Below, piece after piece: positions 51,201-63,901 of a DNA stretch of 64,000 nucleotides. The notes below the pieces were generated by a model. It was not told the DNA's origin. It was given only the letters and a program-made list of their open reading frames with translations, and did no database searches. The stretch is from Paramarasmius palmivorus (lineage: Eukaryota > Basidiomycota > Agaricomycetes > Agaricales > Marasmiaceae), in NCBI GenBank assembly GCA_037176845.1, contig JAYKXP010000007.1, forward strand, positions 124,001-188,000, in the 5' to 3' direction. Within the stretch, counting starts at the first letter, position 1. Each line of letters starts with the position of its first letter. The translations under genes were made by a program, and so were the position numbers.

Positions 51201-51612
51201 CTATCCGATTAGTTCTGATACCGTCTTGATATCCCTAAGCTGGCTATATTCAATCCTCGCCTGCATGCACTCACGCAGAGCGCAAAATGCAGGACGATCC
51301 GGGCCGAGCTCGAGGAGGTAACGAACTGCACGTAGGGGTCAATCAAATCTAGGTTTGTTGCGTCATGCTGTTGCACAAAGATTCCAAGAAAGTAATTGAG
51401 AGCCCATAGAAGACCCCCGTATATCATAACACCCTTGTTACCCTATGTGATAGTAACCGTTCACTGTCATCCATACAAAGATCCAAGACGGTCGAGCACG
51501 TCGTTCCTGGGCCATTTGTTTGTAAGGAGGTTGGTTTGTGGTTGGTTTCGTTTGGACTTCCTGCGTTCGAAATAACCATCACTAGAGACGAGAGATCAGA
51601 GCGGATAGGCAT
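51201..51612 (-). CDS. Unidentified small protein, two exons
   Basis: I do not recognise this gene. The second segment (51325-51201) reads RYLLELGPDRPAFCALRECMQARIEYSQLRDIKTVSELIG and ends at a TAG; its composition and helix-like pattern look like real coding sequence. A consensus GTATGG donor after 51477 and a GTGCAG acceptor join it in frame to an upstream segment that can start at ATG 51612 (MPIRSDLSSLVMVIS...TVLDL-F). The result is 86 residues. The proposed start overlaps the last codons of the C2H2 gene on the same strand, so these exons could instead belong to an alternative 3' end of that gene. The intermediate boundaries are uncertain. Confidence 0.35.
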
Positions 51613-52884
51613 ATTCGCAAAATGCTTCGGCCAGCCATACAGGTAACGTCGATGATTTTCGTCGCCGACGATTCATATTGCGCTCGTTCTCTACTCGAGA
51701 TACATCATCATCTTCCGGTAAAAAGCGTCATTCTAATCCCTATCCTTGACCATGGACACGGTGTGCTTTCAATTTATTGAATCTGTCACAAGAGTTTAGC
51801 AACAAGATGTCTCTTGTTGGTGGTTACTCACCGACTGGAGACCAATATTTGATTGCTCGACCCTTTACTTCAATGATACCACTCTTTACCATCTCCTGGA
51901 CCTTCTGCCTAAACACGTCATAGTGAATGGATACCGGGGGAGTGAAGGGTGCATCGAATTTCCTTGTCAGAGGCATAGGACCTGAAAGTTCCTGCTGCAA
52001 CTCCGAAGAACGCTTCCAAATAACCCACTGGTGTGCTTCGTCCGGCCCGACCTGAGGAAGATCTTCGAGTTCGAGCTCGAGCTCGTCTGGTTTGTCGGAT
52101 GACTTGCTCGTAATACTGCCCAATGATGTATTATCTTGAACTTTTAGAAGCGACCGATGTCGAGGTGTTCGGGTTTCTGGAATCTGGGATATGGGAGGAG
52201 TGGGAGAACGAGGTTGAAGGGGCAATGATATGTGAGGGAGTGATGTTTGAGCAGAGGGTATGAAGACATATCCTGGAAAAATATGTAATGGTTCCGGTGG
52301 TGGAACAGATATGTGTGTGGGTATCCATGAAGGAAAGAGGTGTGGTTTGAGCTCTTCAACTGATTTCCCTTGCCAAGATGAATGACGATGGTGAAAATGG
52401 CTTTTGAGTGCAGAGAGTGTGAATTTTCGCTTCTGGCATTCGTGGAAGGGGCATGGTAGTGGGACATTGGAAAGGTGTGTGTTTTCTACGTGATCCACCA
52501 GTTTTTCTGAGGTAGGAAAGTGATCCTGGCACGGAAACTTAAGTGATAGTCCATAGCATGGATGACTCTGACTCGTTTTTGAATGGAAGATCAGAAAAGA
52601 GAGTAAATCACTCACTGCTTTCCCATGCTTCCTGCCTTTTGGCGTTTTATAATGCCTAAGTATGTGCTGGTTCAAGGTAAAAGTTAGTATGTGACAGTGA
52701 CAAAAGACATATCTGAATATCATCCTGGACAACCATAACTTACTTTCTGGTATGCCTCAAAGGACGCAAGTTCAGCAGGGCATTCTGCGAAATCTACGTA
52801 GTTTTGAAATTCACAATTGTACTCGCAAAGGATTGCCTTGGATAGTTGCACAATTGTGTCCTCCGTCACTGTGTCAAGAGGCAT
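51596..52884 (-). CDS. C2H2 zinc-finger protein
   Basis: This is a predicted nucleic-acid-binding protein of a fungal C2H2 type, not one I can name. It starts MPLDTVTEDTIVQLSKAILCEYNC at 52884. A finger-like region follows: DHFPTSEKLVDHVENTH and CPFHECQKRKFTLSALKSHFHHRH, the second with C-x4-C, twelve residues and a His pair. A proline/serine-rich linker and an acidic stretch (DELELELEDLPQVGPDEAHQWVIWKRSSELQQEL) lie before PFTPPVSIHYDVFRQKVQEMVKSGIIEVKGRAIKYWSPV. A 120 bp intron (51831-51712) leads to the last exon, DDDVSRVENERNMNRRRRKSSTLPVWLAEAFCEYAYPL, ending at 51596. Other small introns near 52690-52735 are inferred. The basic R-rich tract could be a nuclear localisation signal. Confidence 0.65.
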
Positions 52885-53172
52885 GGACACTGCTATGCAC
52901 CTAGCATTTGCAGCGTCTAATGTTGTGAATATGCGCCTGTCCGATCGGGCAAGGTTGCTGGCCTTCAGAAGAGGTATCGCCCTCAGACGCGTCAAAGGAA
53001 AAAAAGGACCGGGTGAGTGACGCCTGACGTCTGAGGCTCGTGATTTGTTTTGAACGTGACTCTAAAACTCCGCGCCTCTTCGTGCATGGCCTGAACAGAG
53101 AGGGAAGAAAGGGGATGGACCCAACAAAATACATTCACAAGATATCAATCAGGTACACGTGCGCTATAATCA

Positions 53173-55318
53173 TCAGCCAGTTGCTCCACCGAGCTTGAGA
53201 AGACGAGCTTCAGCAGCCCGAGCTCTTCTCTCCCTCTCAACCTTGGCCCTCATCTGAGCATTCAGACCAGCTAAACTTTCGACATCTCCCGAGCCGCCAC
53301 CGAGTTTACGAGAACCGGTCGAAGAGGATTCGCGTACTGTAACTTCTGGCGTCTTGGATTCAGTATCATCCGATTTCTCCTTCTCCTTCGACTCTCGGTC
53401 CTTAATACGATCTTTCAAGCCCTTCCTCCGTGCCTTTTTCTTCTCCTCTCGCTCATCTTCCACCTCCTTATGTAGTGCACTTGGTAAATTGCCGGCTCCA
53501 AACCAGTCCCACCAATCTGGATGAGCGGCTGCACATCGACGGAAGGTATCACGAGTGCTTTTACTGCGAGCCACATCATATGCAGTCGATCCTCCTTTGG
53601 GCGGTTTTGTATCTCCCTCTGCTTCCGAATCGACAACACCATCAGATGAAGATGCTTTGATAGTCGGATCAGCGTGCATGTCTTCCAATAACCAGGTCAC
53701 CACTCCGTCCTGGCCAGCATGAGAGGCTACATGTAGTAGAGTTGCGAGACGTCCACCGACACCCGTCCCGTCCGGTATTCGAGTGTTGATATCTTTTTCC
53801 GCAAGATTTCCACCTTCGCGTTCCCAAAAAGCCTTTAGAGGTTCGACTCGGCCCTTGACGATCATATCGAGTAAGCGAGCCCATTGTTCCTGCAATCGTT
53901 CCTCCTCTTTGGTTAATTTGGGTTGTGCAGGCTTTTCGGGCTGTACTGTCGAAGCTGGTGCGGGAGTGGGGACAACTTTTGGTTTAGGGAGAGACGCTAG
54001 GTAGGCTTCGTCTTGTGCGCGCAAAGCTTCTTCGGTAAGATGAGATACCTTGACGAAAGTCAATTCGTTTAGACAGCGTGTGATCTCAGATTGAGTCTGT
54101 GGGCGACAAGTGTCAATATTTTATCCAGGTAGAGGCAAGCTTTCAACCCACCGGCCTACGCGTCGGGAAAGGAAAAGTACGCAATCGTTCATCGCCTTTT
54201 GTGATGATGCAACCATCGTAGTCTATGAAGATTTTGCGATTCGAACCACTAGCCCGGATGAAGATCAATTCACATTCATCGATTTCGTCGGCCCAGTCAG
54301 ACAAAAGATTCCGTATGTCCTATAAAGCTTTATGAGTGTGGTTCAAACAATGATACAAGCAACATACATCACGCAAAGCTTGCTCGCCATATCGTCGTAA
54401 AAGCGCACCCGCACTCTTGGCGTTACCCTTAGCATTATCGTTTAGAGATTGAGAACCTCCCTGCTTTCGTCGCGCTTTACAGTAGATAGCTTAGTATAGG
54501 AAGGGAAACTTCAATTGAAGGAACATACTGGTATACCGATGGAAGGTCTTATGTCTCAGAACCTCGTTATTGGGAGGCGGCCCTTTAGGTTTCTTCTTGG
54601 AACGACCTTGCTCCTCTTCCTCCTCTACTTCGGGCCTGCTAACACGGATAACAGCGCCCGCAAAATGGCCTCCAGCCACCATAAACATAGCCCACTTTCG
54701 ACCATCTGGGGTTTTGTGTTGCAGTGCTTTTAACGCAGGGAGATATTCCGTTTTGGGAGTACTACGAGGAAATACGGTGCGATATACTCCTATTTGGGTT
54801 GATGGCGGTGAGTGAAACCATGCTATGGCTGACTGAGGTACGGATGGTGTAGAGGTAGTTGGGGAATCGGGGCGCGAAGTGACGCGGTGCTTGTTGAGAA
54901 GAGATACGATAGCATCAGAGTCAGACGAGCCTTCTGAATCATTTGATGACTCTGATCCGGATATTGAATCCTCAAGACCTTTGCAACAAATGCGTCAGAT
55001 AGATGGCACAGTTGTAGATTCCAATAACACACCGTCTAAAAGCTGCGCGAAGTCCTGCTCAGCAACTGGCTGTCCCCCGTTTAACCGAACTTTGACGTTA
55101 TAGCGATGCCAATCTGTTCTAAAATGTGCCCGCTGTTGTTCCACATCACTGAAAGAGATCCCCAAACAAACATTGCAAGCTCTTGGTCCTGTGGCGACGG
55201 TATTGGTTGCTTGGAGTTGTGGCTCGGGAGTTTTTTCCTCATCGGCCGAACTCGTCAGCAGATTCCGGGGGGTGAGCGTGTCGAGGAGTTGCTGAGGAAG
55301 GGAATACAGGTAGTACAT
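53173..55318 (-). CDS. VMS1: Vms1 / ANKZF1 peptidyl-tRNA endonuclease
   Basis: This ribosome-quality-control factor releases stalled nascent chains by cutting the peptidyl-tRNA, with Cdc48/p97. It starts MYYLYSLPQQLLDTLTPRNLL at 55318. A C2H2-like finger reads CNVCLGISFSDVEQQRAHFRTDWHRYNVKVRL. The VLRF1 domain follows: LKALQHKTPDGRKWAMFMVAGGHFAGAVIRV, then ARRKQGGSQSLND, where the GGSQ glutamine is the catalytic residue, and FIRASGSNRKIFIDY. An ankyrin segment is next (ATLLHVASHAGQDGVVTWLLEDMHADPTIK), then a long charged helix. The C-terminus VERERRARAAEARLLKL fits the p97-binding VIM consensus RX5AAX2R. It ends at 53173. It is head-to-head with SEC53. Confidence 0.93.
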
Positions 55319-55470
55319 GGGGGTTGCAGAGAGAAAAGCTCAATCAAAATGTTTGTGAGAGTCAGAGTCATCTTCGGTGCAGAGATCACAGAGCCGGTAC
55401 CTATCTTATCTGCTTGATCTTGATTCATTTCAATTTCCCACGTCTCTTAGGCATCTTCCACGACCACAAC

Positions 55471-56541
55471 ATGGTTTCTTCCACTTTCGCAGACAGACCT
55501 CTCAAAAAGCTCGTACTATTTGATGTCGACGGAACCCTTACCCCAGCTCGCAAGGTATGTCAAAACCTTAAGTTTGTCTTCTGAAATACCGACTTGTTGG
55601 TACAGGATGTGCATCCAGACGTCCTCGACGTTCTAAGAAAACTCCGGGAAAGGGTTGTCACTGGATTTGTCGGCGGGTCTGACTTTGTGAAGATCGCAGG
55701 GCAGTTATCTTACAATGGTAGCAATGGTAAGATTCGAGACTACGAATCGGTATGTCATTCTGATCATGGTGCAGCTCTCGACGACTTCGACTACGGTTTT
55801 GCGGAGAATGGTCTTGTAGCATACAAATTGGGACAACCAATAGCTTCCCAATCGTTCATCAAGTTCCTGGGGGAGGACAAGTATAAACCCCTCGTCAACT
55901 TCATCCTGCACTACATTGCAGATTTGGATATACCCATCAAACGGTATACAATACAACTGATCTTAGAAATTTGTTTGACGTGGTTCCACGTAGCGGGACG
56001 TTTGTTGAATTCCGAAACGGTATGATCAATGTGAGCCCAATCGGCCGCAATGCATCGTGAGTTGGTTCTTTTACAAGTGTGCCAGAGCTAAACTCTAGTG
56101 CCAGGTATCCGGAGCGACTCGAATTCCAGGAATATGACAGGGTATGTTCCGGAATCCTACTGCTCTACGCACACATTTACCTCTGCGCAGCAACATAATA
56201 TTAGAAGCACATTTATCAAGGTGTTGAAAGAGAAGTTCCCTAATTACGATTTGACGTACTCCATTGGCGGACAACTCTCCTTCGACATCTTCCCGCGAGG
56301 ATGGGACAAGACCTATGCACTCCGCCACGTTGAAGACGAAGGATTCGAGGAAATACACTTCTTTGGGGACAAAACTGACCTGGTAATGTGGTCAATATAT
56401 TATACTCATCCTTGCTGACACCACATGCAGGGAGGCAATGACCACGAGATTTTTGCAGACGAGAGGACGATCGGACATTCGGTGAAGAACCCTGAAGATA
56501 CTGTTCGTATCCTAAAGGAACTTTTTTTGTCTGAGGCATAG
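55471..56541 (+). CDS. SEC53: Phosphomannomutase
   Basis: This cytosolic haloacid-dehalogenase-fold enzyme turns mannose-6-phosphate into mannose-1-phosphate for GDP-mannose and glycosylation. It starts [28 protein letters not shown] at 55471. The DVDGT motif holds the nucleophile and acid aspartates. Later blocks are [27 protein letters not shown], the mannose-binding [18 protein letters not shown] region (an intron lies within it), [23 protein letters not shown] and [16 protein letters not shown] with the metal-binding Asp. It ends ELFLSEA at 56541. Six short introns are visible. Length and motif order are normal. Confidence 0.94.
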
Positions 56542-56707
56542 ACCTATACGAGACCCATAGTAGAGCAGTTAAGTAGAACAGGGAAAGGGAATGATAATGT
56601 AACAATCAGACTGTCAAGATGTATGTAGCTGTAGATCAAATGGAGATAAATGAGAGCAAACGCTTGGAAGGCGACCCTCGTGGCAAACAAAATATCGGTT
56701 GACGACC

Positions 56708-59700
56708 ATGGAAATTCGCAGGCCTCAGAGACAAGATACCTTCGATCTTCGCGGCCAAATTCATCCAGACTCTCCTAGCCACATGGTTTCCGCGACGTCA
56801 CCCACCGCTGACGACTCTGAACATTCCGTTCTTGAAGACGACTCGGACACTGAAATGGACCGCGATTACATTGAAGACGATGAACTTATGGAGGAAGACG
56901 ACGATGACGGCTCTTCTTCACTATCCATACCCAACGAATCCATTGATTTCGACTTGGTGTATTCCCTCCATAGCTTCGCTGCTACTGTAGAGGGACAGGC
57001 AAACGTTGTGAAGGGAGACTCGTTGTACTTGATGGACGACAGCAACAGTTACTGGTGGTTGGTCAGGGTTCTCAAAACCCAGGAAGTTGGCTATATACCT
57101 GCGGAGAATATTGAAACGCCATTTGAGAGGTTGGCTAGGCTAAACAAACACCGGAATATCGACGTGAGTAGTTTGTTTTGCATCAAATTGACGTGTAACT
57201 GGTCTTGGCTGGATGGAATGGTCCACAATGTGCACAAAAGGCCAAAGGATTGTAGAATTCTCTTTCTATCGAATGTGTTGTGACTATTCCAGTCTCCCTA
57301 CACGCCATAGACATTGTTACTTCAAATTTTACAGCACGCATTTCGACTAACACACTCTCTTTTAGTTAGCATCAGCAACCCAGGCCGAGCTTCAAGATGG
57401 ACTACAACAATCCCAGGATCGTCTCCGACAAAACCTCAACAATTCGCGGCAGGGTCGAACCGACTCCCCTTCTGGTTCACAATCACGCCTCGCGAAAGCG
57501 AAATCGGTGATATTCACTGCTGGTCTCCACGTACATCGTTATCCTCCAGCGGTGTGGAATGAAGAAGAGTACGAAGAGGAAGAAGGCGACGAAGAAGATG
57601 AATGGGATATTGGTGAATATGAGGACGAAGATCCAGGGTTAGCAGCTGAGCAGGCAGTATTGGAGAGGGCTGCGGCGCGGGCAGCAGCATCCCAAAGCCC
57701 ACAATCAGTGCCTCAACAACAGCCAGTGGTCATGGAACCAGATGATGAAATGCAATGGGATGACAGGGTCACTGAAGAAATACAGGCTCAGCAGATGGCT
57801 CAACGTCAGCAGTTGCAAGTTCAGCAACAAGGACCGTCTCCATCTCCCACCCGCGGTGTTGTGCCAGACCAAACTCGCATATCGCCTACATCCCCATCAC
57901 CCATCGCCAATACTACTCCCTTGTCCGTGTCCACGGCACAGAACGGCCAGCGACGACTTGTTGCCGATCCATTCTCAGAATTCGATAGCCCGAATGCCAC
58001 GGATCCCTCTTCCCCTCCGGGTTCATCTAGCACTCACGAGACCGTTAGATTGACCATGACCCCGACCATCGCGCGTGACAGCGTGTTTGAGTCGCAGCAG
58101 GCTGCGACCTACTCAACTTCCGCTGACAAAAAGCGGCGTACTGAAGAGGAGGAAGCTGAAGAGGCCAGAAAACGCGCAAGAGGAGCACTCAGTCCGACAG
58201 GCAATGCAGCCAATACTACGCCTGTCAAGTCAGGACCGGCGCCAACTGGTGGGAAGTTGCGCAAGGAGAGAGATAGATCGGATTCGGCGTCTGGATCTAT
58301 CGAAGACGATGCTTCATCCAATACATCCGGAAAGGAGAAGAAGAAGAAGACAGGTGTATTCGGAGCCCTTTTCAGTCGCAAGAAAGACAAGAAGGATGGA
58401 GGGTCGAAGGATCTTCGAGACGTAGCCAACAGTAGCGGAAAAGAGAAGCCTGTAGAGGCCGATATCGTCGTTGGGCGAGTATCTGACAGTTCCGACGTTA
58501 GGTCACACAGGCCGTCTGCAAGCAGTGGAGGTGCGAGTGTGAGCTCAGGTACCAGCGACGCTGGGCCCATGTCACCCACCACTACTATGGCGATGCAGCA
58601 ACAACAGGCCATGATCGTACCATCAACCCCACCACAAGCTCATCAACATCCTGCAGGACTGGTACCAGGAGGCGGAGCTTCGTCTTTTGGTTCAATGAAC
58701 TCTGCTTTGTCATCCACGCCGCCGTCGTCGCTTTCGTCGTCTCCGGCAGCCCAGACGCTCAGGCAGAGAGATCAGGCACAGCAAGCATTGTATCAACAAT
58801 ATCTCAACCGGTCGCCAGCCTCTCCACCTGATCTCGTGCCTAACTATGGCCTGCAAAGTGCCAGTGTAGTAAATACTGGTAATCGATGGACCAGAGACAC
58901 CTCAGGCTCGACAGCTCAATCAGGACTCGCACCACCGGCATCGACACCCCGCCAGCGACCAGGATCGTTAATATTGACTCCAGAAGCCTTGGCCTCCAAC
59001 CCTATTGCGGCCTCTATTTCACAGTCCCCTTCATTTGCATCTTCGACGGGCCCATCCGCAACATCACCCTCGGCAGCCCAAACACAAGCGATCACGGAGT
59101 TGAGTGTCGTACGGATATTTGCAGGAAGGGGCTTGGAAGACGACACAGAAGCTACATTCAAAACTGTGTTATTAAACTCTCAGACTGGCGCTGCTGAACT
59201 GGTGAGGCAAGCAGTCCAGAGGTTCCGATTGAATGTGCCCAGTGGTGACGAATACTCGTCAGACGAGGAAGGTGTTCAAATGGTTGATGGTTTGAAGGAG
59301 AAGCTAGCTGGCCCTAGTCGACACTACTATCTGACTATCAAGCAAATTGAAGGTGGCGCGAGCGTGAAGCTGCGACCAGACGATAAGCCACTAGCAGTAT
59401 TCGAGGCCCTTGTGGAGGACGCACGGATTGCCCGGGAGGAAAGAGAGAGAGAGGAAAGAGAAAGAGAGCTCGCTGCTCGGACTGGGGGTATCATGGCTAC
59501 GCCAAAGGTGAAACGAAGCAGCGTTGGTTCCATCAGCTCGGTGGCAAGTAATTTGAGCATGCATCCTGCGATCAAGCGTCTACCAATGAATGACTTCACG
59601 GACGATTCAGCGGTCAAGTTCTATCTACATCGTAAGGGGGCTGAACATGAAGACAATGGTGATGAGGACGACGGAGCAGATGGTTTGGGATACAGGGATG

Positions 59701-61773
59701 AGGAAGATGCCGATGAAACATTGATTGCTGCTGATACCTCAATATCCAGCAGTGTGGCGGAGCACGATGCAAGCATATCCTCGCCGTCTACTTCTACTAG
59801 ATTACTTGTGCCCCCGCATGCCACCGAGCGCCTTTCATCGCCTTCGGCGAGATTTGCTCTGCAATTGGTCATACATCAAGAGGACCTCCCCGACGACATG
59901 GTATTCGACACGGTTACCGAAGCAATTATCTTCAAAGGCACCGTAAGGGATAGGGAGGGGAAGAGGCATTCGCATGCTTCTTCTGTTTCTAACACCTCAG
60001 TCGCCAACTCCATACCTCAGAATCTTCGTAGGAAGGTTTTCATTTTCCCCAAGAATGTCACCGTTGCGGAGGTGATCGAGCTTGGGTTAGAGAGATTCGG
60101 CATCTTAGAGGGCGTGGTAGATGGCGGCGACGAGGTGGAGGATAAGCTCACTAAACGCAGAAGCAATGCGTCACGGGTTAGATACGGACTTACAGCTGCT
60201 ATTGGCGACACTGGTAAGTCATGAATGTCGCTTATGTTTCGTGACTCTGAGTGGCTCTTTTTAGAGAAGGAGTTGTCTCCTGCTAGCCGAATCATAGATG
60301 CATACCCTAGACCACCAGTCTTCCGTACAGAAAAGCGAACCAAAGAGCTTCACCGTCGGTCGATGGACTCGACCCAAATCCTTGGCAACATGGACGACAT
60401 CTCTCTGGACGATCCTGTCTTTATCCTTAGGCGAGCAACGTCGTACAGGAATTCCACGAGTAGACATCGTATGTCTGCTCCCTTGGATGAGCTTGCTCTA
60501 AGAAATCTCCACCAACAAATAAAAAGAGATTCGGCCGCATCGTCTGCAAGGTCTGGAACGGACAGTACTCCGATCTCTCCGAGCGGAAGCGCACACGGGC
60601 AAGGAGTATTCGCGCAACAGCAAGATGTAAAGAAGCAACCTTCACGAAAGGAAATTATAGCGGCACAAAGGGAGGCCTTGCGCGCGACACAACGAGCTAT
60701 ATTGTCTACGCAAACAAATTCACATAGGGGTGTAGACGTCCTGCTTCCCGGGAATGCACGTCTTCGTAGCTCGCGTTACGAGGCTGACGACCGTATGCGG
60801 TATTCTTACGTTCAACCTGATGGCGAGATATACGACGTTAGCGATATTGTGGAAGAAGAGTTAAATCCAATCGGAAGTCAGCATCACGGACCAGGCAGCG
60901 GAAGAAGGGATCTTCTAGAAGGTGTTGTGACTGGGAAGGCTGGGGTACCTGCCAATGAAAAATTGGATCGGGTTCTGGGCAGAATAAAGAATGAAAAATC
61001 TGGCCAGGCACACACGCAAGCCCGCAGGAGCGTATCTCCCACATCACAATACTCATTAGACGATACGGTTGAAGCATATGGCCGTTCACGCTCTGTAACA
61101 CCTGCTGGGTCTGTTGCTAGTGTAACAACGGGCCCTAGGGTGGTCGGAGCAGTGCAACGTGCCGTCTCCCCTGCATCTACGATAGGCGGCAGAATGTCTC
61201 CGACCGGCAGTGTCGGAACGCGTCCAGGAACAGTCACACCTACTGGAGCTGGAGGACGGCCTGACACACGGCGCAATCCCTCCATAGCATCGGTCATGTC
61301 AGACCTTTCAGGTTATGCAACCCCAGCCACTCACCCAATGACTCCTTCTCCAGTAGAGTTCGAGTCATCTCGGTCGACAAGCGGTACACCCAAGCTTCCA
61401 CATTCCTCACCACTTGCACAGCACCAGCGGCAAAGAAGCGCTGGCGCTCCAAAACCGGTCAACACGCGACCACCCTTGCCAAAGGATGATTTCGGTGTTT
61501 CGCATATGATGGCAATAATTGAATACAAAGCGTCGAAAAATAAGGGCATGGTCGATCCTCCCGCAAAGGTGGACCCCGTTGATGACATGTTGTTTGGACG
61601 TCAGTTGGATCTGGCCTCTCTTCACCCCAAGATCAGAGATATATACGCAGATTCTTTCAGGCAGATGGATGAGCTGGATAAGGTACGTTTTAATTCATCT
61701 GTCGCATCGTAAATACTAACAATTCGCGCAGTTCCTTGACGATCAACTCGCTCGTGCTCAGAGCAAGGCCTAA
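56708..61773 (+). CDS. SH3 and Ras-association domain scaffold
   Basis: This is a large, mostly disordered signalling scaffold. Exons 56708-57163, 57366-60213, 60265-61682 and 61732-61773 join to 1,587 residues. After an acidic N-terminus, an SH3 domain appears at about residues 85-145: VYSLHSFAATVEGQANVVKGDSLYLMDDSNSYWWLVRVLKTQEVGYIPAENIETP. The long middle is Gln/Ser/Pro rich. Two ubiquitin-like, Ras-association-type segments follow: ELSVVRIFAGRGLEDDTEATFKTVLL and FALQLVIHQEDLPDDMVFDTVTEAIIFKG...FIFPKNVTVAEVIELGLERFGIL. The last third is low complexity and ends LDDQLARAQSKA. The SH3 resembles that of fungal polarity proteins of the Bud14 kind, but I would not name it. A role in cell polarity is an inference. 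Confidence 0.8.
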
Positions 61774-61986
61774 AACAATTTAAGTGTAAAATAAAGACCT
61801 AGATATCCCAGTCGCTCTTTAGTTCCATATACCACCCCTCATTTGAGTGCTTTCCTCCGATCGTTGCATATTTATTGATATTGTCTTCACTTTTCGTACA
61901 CTCATTGTTATCGCAATCAAAAGAAATCTGTCCTCCTGGGACCTTTTTGGATATTGATGGATCTAGGCGCTCTAATCTATAATACG
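61774..61986. terminator. Convergent 3' ends of the SH3 scaffold and the EamA transporter
   Basis: The 213 bp between the two facing stop codons holds both 3' ends. No particular polyadenylation signal stands out. Confidence 0.3.
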
Positions 61987-63901
61987 TTAGGATACTCTGA
62001 CCTCCTGTGAAACAGAGCTTCGTGGTGAAGATTCGTCTGTCGATTCTGAGTCAACAAAATCTGTCTTCTTGACTTGTGCGACTTCAAGTGTAGACTGAGG
62101 CTTATCCTCTGCCTCCCGTCTCGACTGTTCAAGAAGTCCTTCCTCTAAGTCAGTATCCAATCGCTCCAAAGTGATGGCGGTATCTTCATTGCCGCCTTCT
62201 CGCTCCTTGGTTAACTGGGGCATGTGAGAATTCAGGTATTTCAGTCTCGGCTATAAAGCACTCACTGCTACATAGAGAGCTGAACCAATGATGATCAAAG
62301 TTCCGATGATGGAAAGCAATGACGGCGTAGTGTGGAACCAGATCCTCTCAAAAATGGATGCAAAGACGATCTGCCGGCTCCATCGTTATTCGGGACACAA
62401 AAAGACGAGAAGATAAAGCAGACCTGCGTATAAATAGCCATCGTCGCACGGCCTGCGGCCTCGCGTTGTAAGCCCATAGTCAGCAAAACCTTGTACATGT
62501 GGCAACTTGTTAGATAAAACTGTTCTTGTCCCGATATTACATAGCTCCACTTACTTGTGCTGTGAAACCGAAAACCCCAATGACAAGCAGGAGAAGAGCC
62601 CAAAGCCAGCGGGTGGGTAGAACGAATGGGGTCCGTGTGACTATCATTCTGGAGTGTTGTTTGAGGACATTGGATTGAATTAGAGTATCTGCTGGACGTA
62701 CCCTACACTGGTGACAATAACGCACTGTAGAGCGAAGGAGGACATGGAATGCATGTGGTGGGCACGTTTACCGATTGCACGGATACTGGTGTCTGTTTTT
62801 GGGTCAGAAACAAGAAGAGAATGACATTGTGGTCCGGCTTACAAGCACCTGTGGATCCTAGTACTCCAAGAAGAGAGACACTAACGGAAATTATAAAAGT
62901 AAGCTTGCTAATCATATAGACCGAAGCGCATAAAACCTCACCCAACGGCCAATAGTCTCTGTTCTGAGGTGGCCTCATTGGGGACCACACTAGACGACTG
63001 CGAGTCCTCTGGGGTGAACTCCGGGTCTAATATGTCAGCGGCCGACCCAAACAGTGACGCAGGTCGAGCAATCAAAATAACACCAAGTAAACTGAAGACT
63101 ATAAGGTGGTGTTAACTTGTCATCGTAGAAGACATGCAATATACGCTACGCACGTCCAGCAAATGCTTGAGATTTCACAAACTTTTCATTTAGAAATAGT
63201 GCACCGGCAAGCGCAGTGCACAGTGGAGAAAGGAATGTCAAGACTGTCGCATCTGAGAGTGAAAGGTACTGCAGTGCTTCGTATACTCCAAACACGCCAA
63301 AGAATCTGCTCGTTATCTTGAGATTTGGCATATTTTGTATTCAAAGCGAAGAACGTACCCAAAGAAGCCTCTCAGAAACAACAAGAACCGCACGCCTTTA
63401 GGGCCAAGATAGGGGTTTTCCACGCCGGTGTAGAGCCTAAGTTCACCAAGCTGAGAAAGGTTGATCACCCAAAATCAAACGGAAACGCACATGTAAGCCA
63501 TGCTGAAAGCGTATGTTACACCCTGGATGCAGAAGTAATTAGTAAAACATGCTAAGGACAAGCTCAGTCTAAATCGCATCGACCTGGCGTATGAGAATGA
63601 GCTGGAATGTATGACTGTCAGAAAGAACTTGATTGGATCGTACAGAACCTACTTCGAATACAGGCACCGGAGGATCAATAGTATTCAGCTTTTTCACCGC
63701 GACATTTACAAGTGACAACGATGCCTGAGACCCTACGACAAGGATCAGCCCACAATTGACAACGAGGAATGTTTTGATTGCGAGAATTGCCCGATTTTCG
63801 AGCATCATAGTTTGTAGACGACGCCCAAAATACGATTTTGTCGGTTGCCTCTGATTTTCGTCGGTTTCATCGCTAGAAAGGGGAGAATAGCCCTGTGCCA
63901 T
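61987..63901 (-). CDS. EamA/DMT-family membrane transporter
   Basis: This is a drug/metabolite-transporter protein of the SLC35G1-like kind, with about ten helices. It starts MAQGYSPLSSDETDENQRQPTKSYFGRRL at 63901. Helices read ILAIKTFLVVNCGLILVVGSQASLSLVNVAVK, LILIRQGVTYAFSMAYM, FFGVFGVYEALQYLSLSDATVLTFLSPLCTALAGALFLNEKF and LPTRWLWALLLLVIGVFGFTAQ. The block YLSLSDATVLTFLSPL...F-LNE is the EamA hallmark. The cytosolic C-terminus is long and acidic (ERLDTDLEEGLLEQSRREAE) and ends SQEVRVS at 61987. The family moves metabolites or lipids of varied kinds, so no substrate can be given. Several introns, some near 62250-63100, are only roughly placed. Confidence 0.8.

Noticed and set aside
57514..57702. 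Minus-strand and shifted frames inside the SH3 scaffold
   Set aside because: Shadows of the long plus-strand coding exon.
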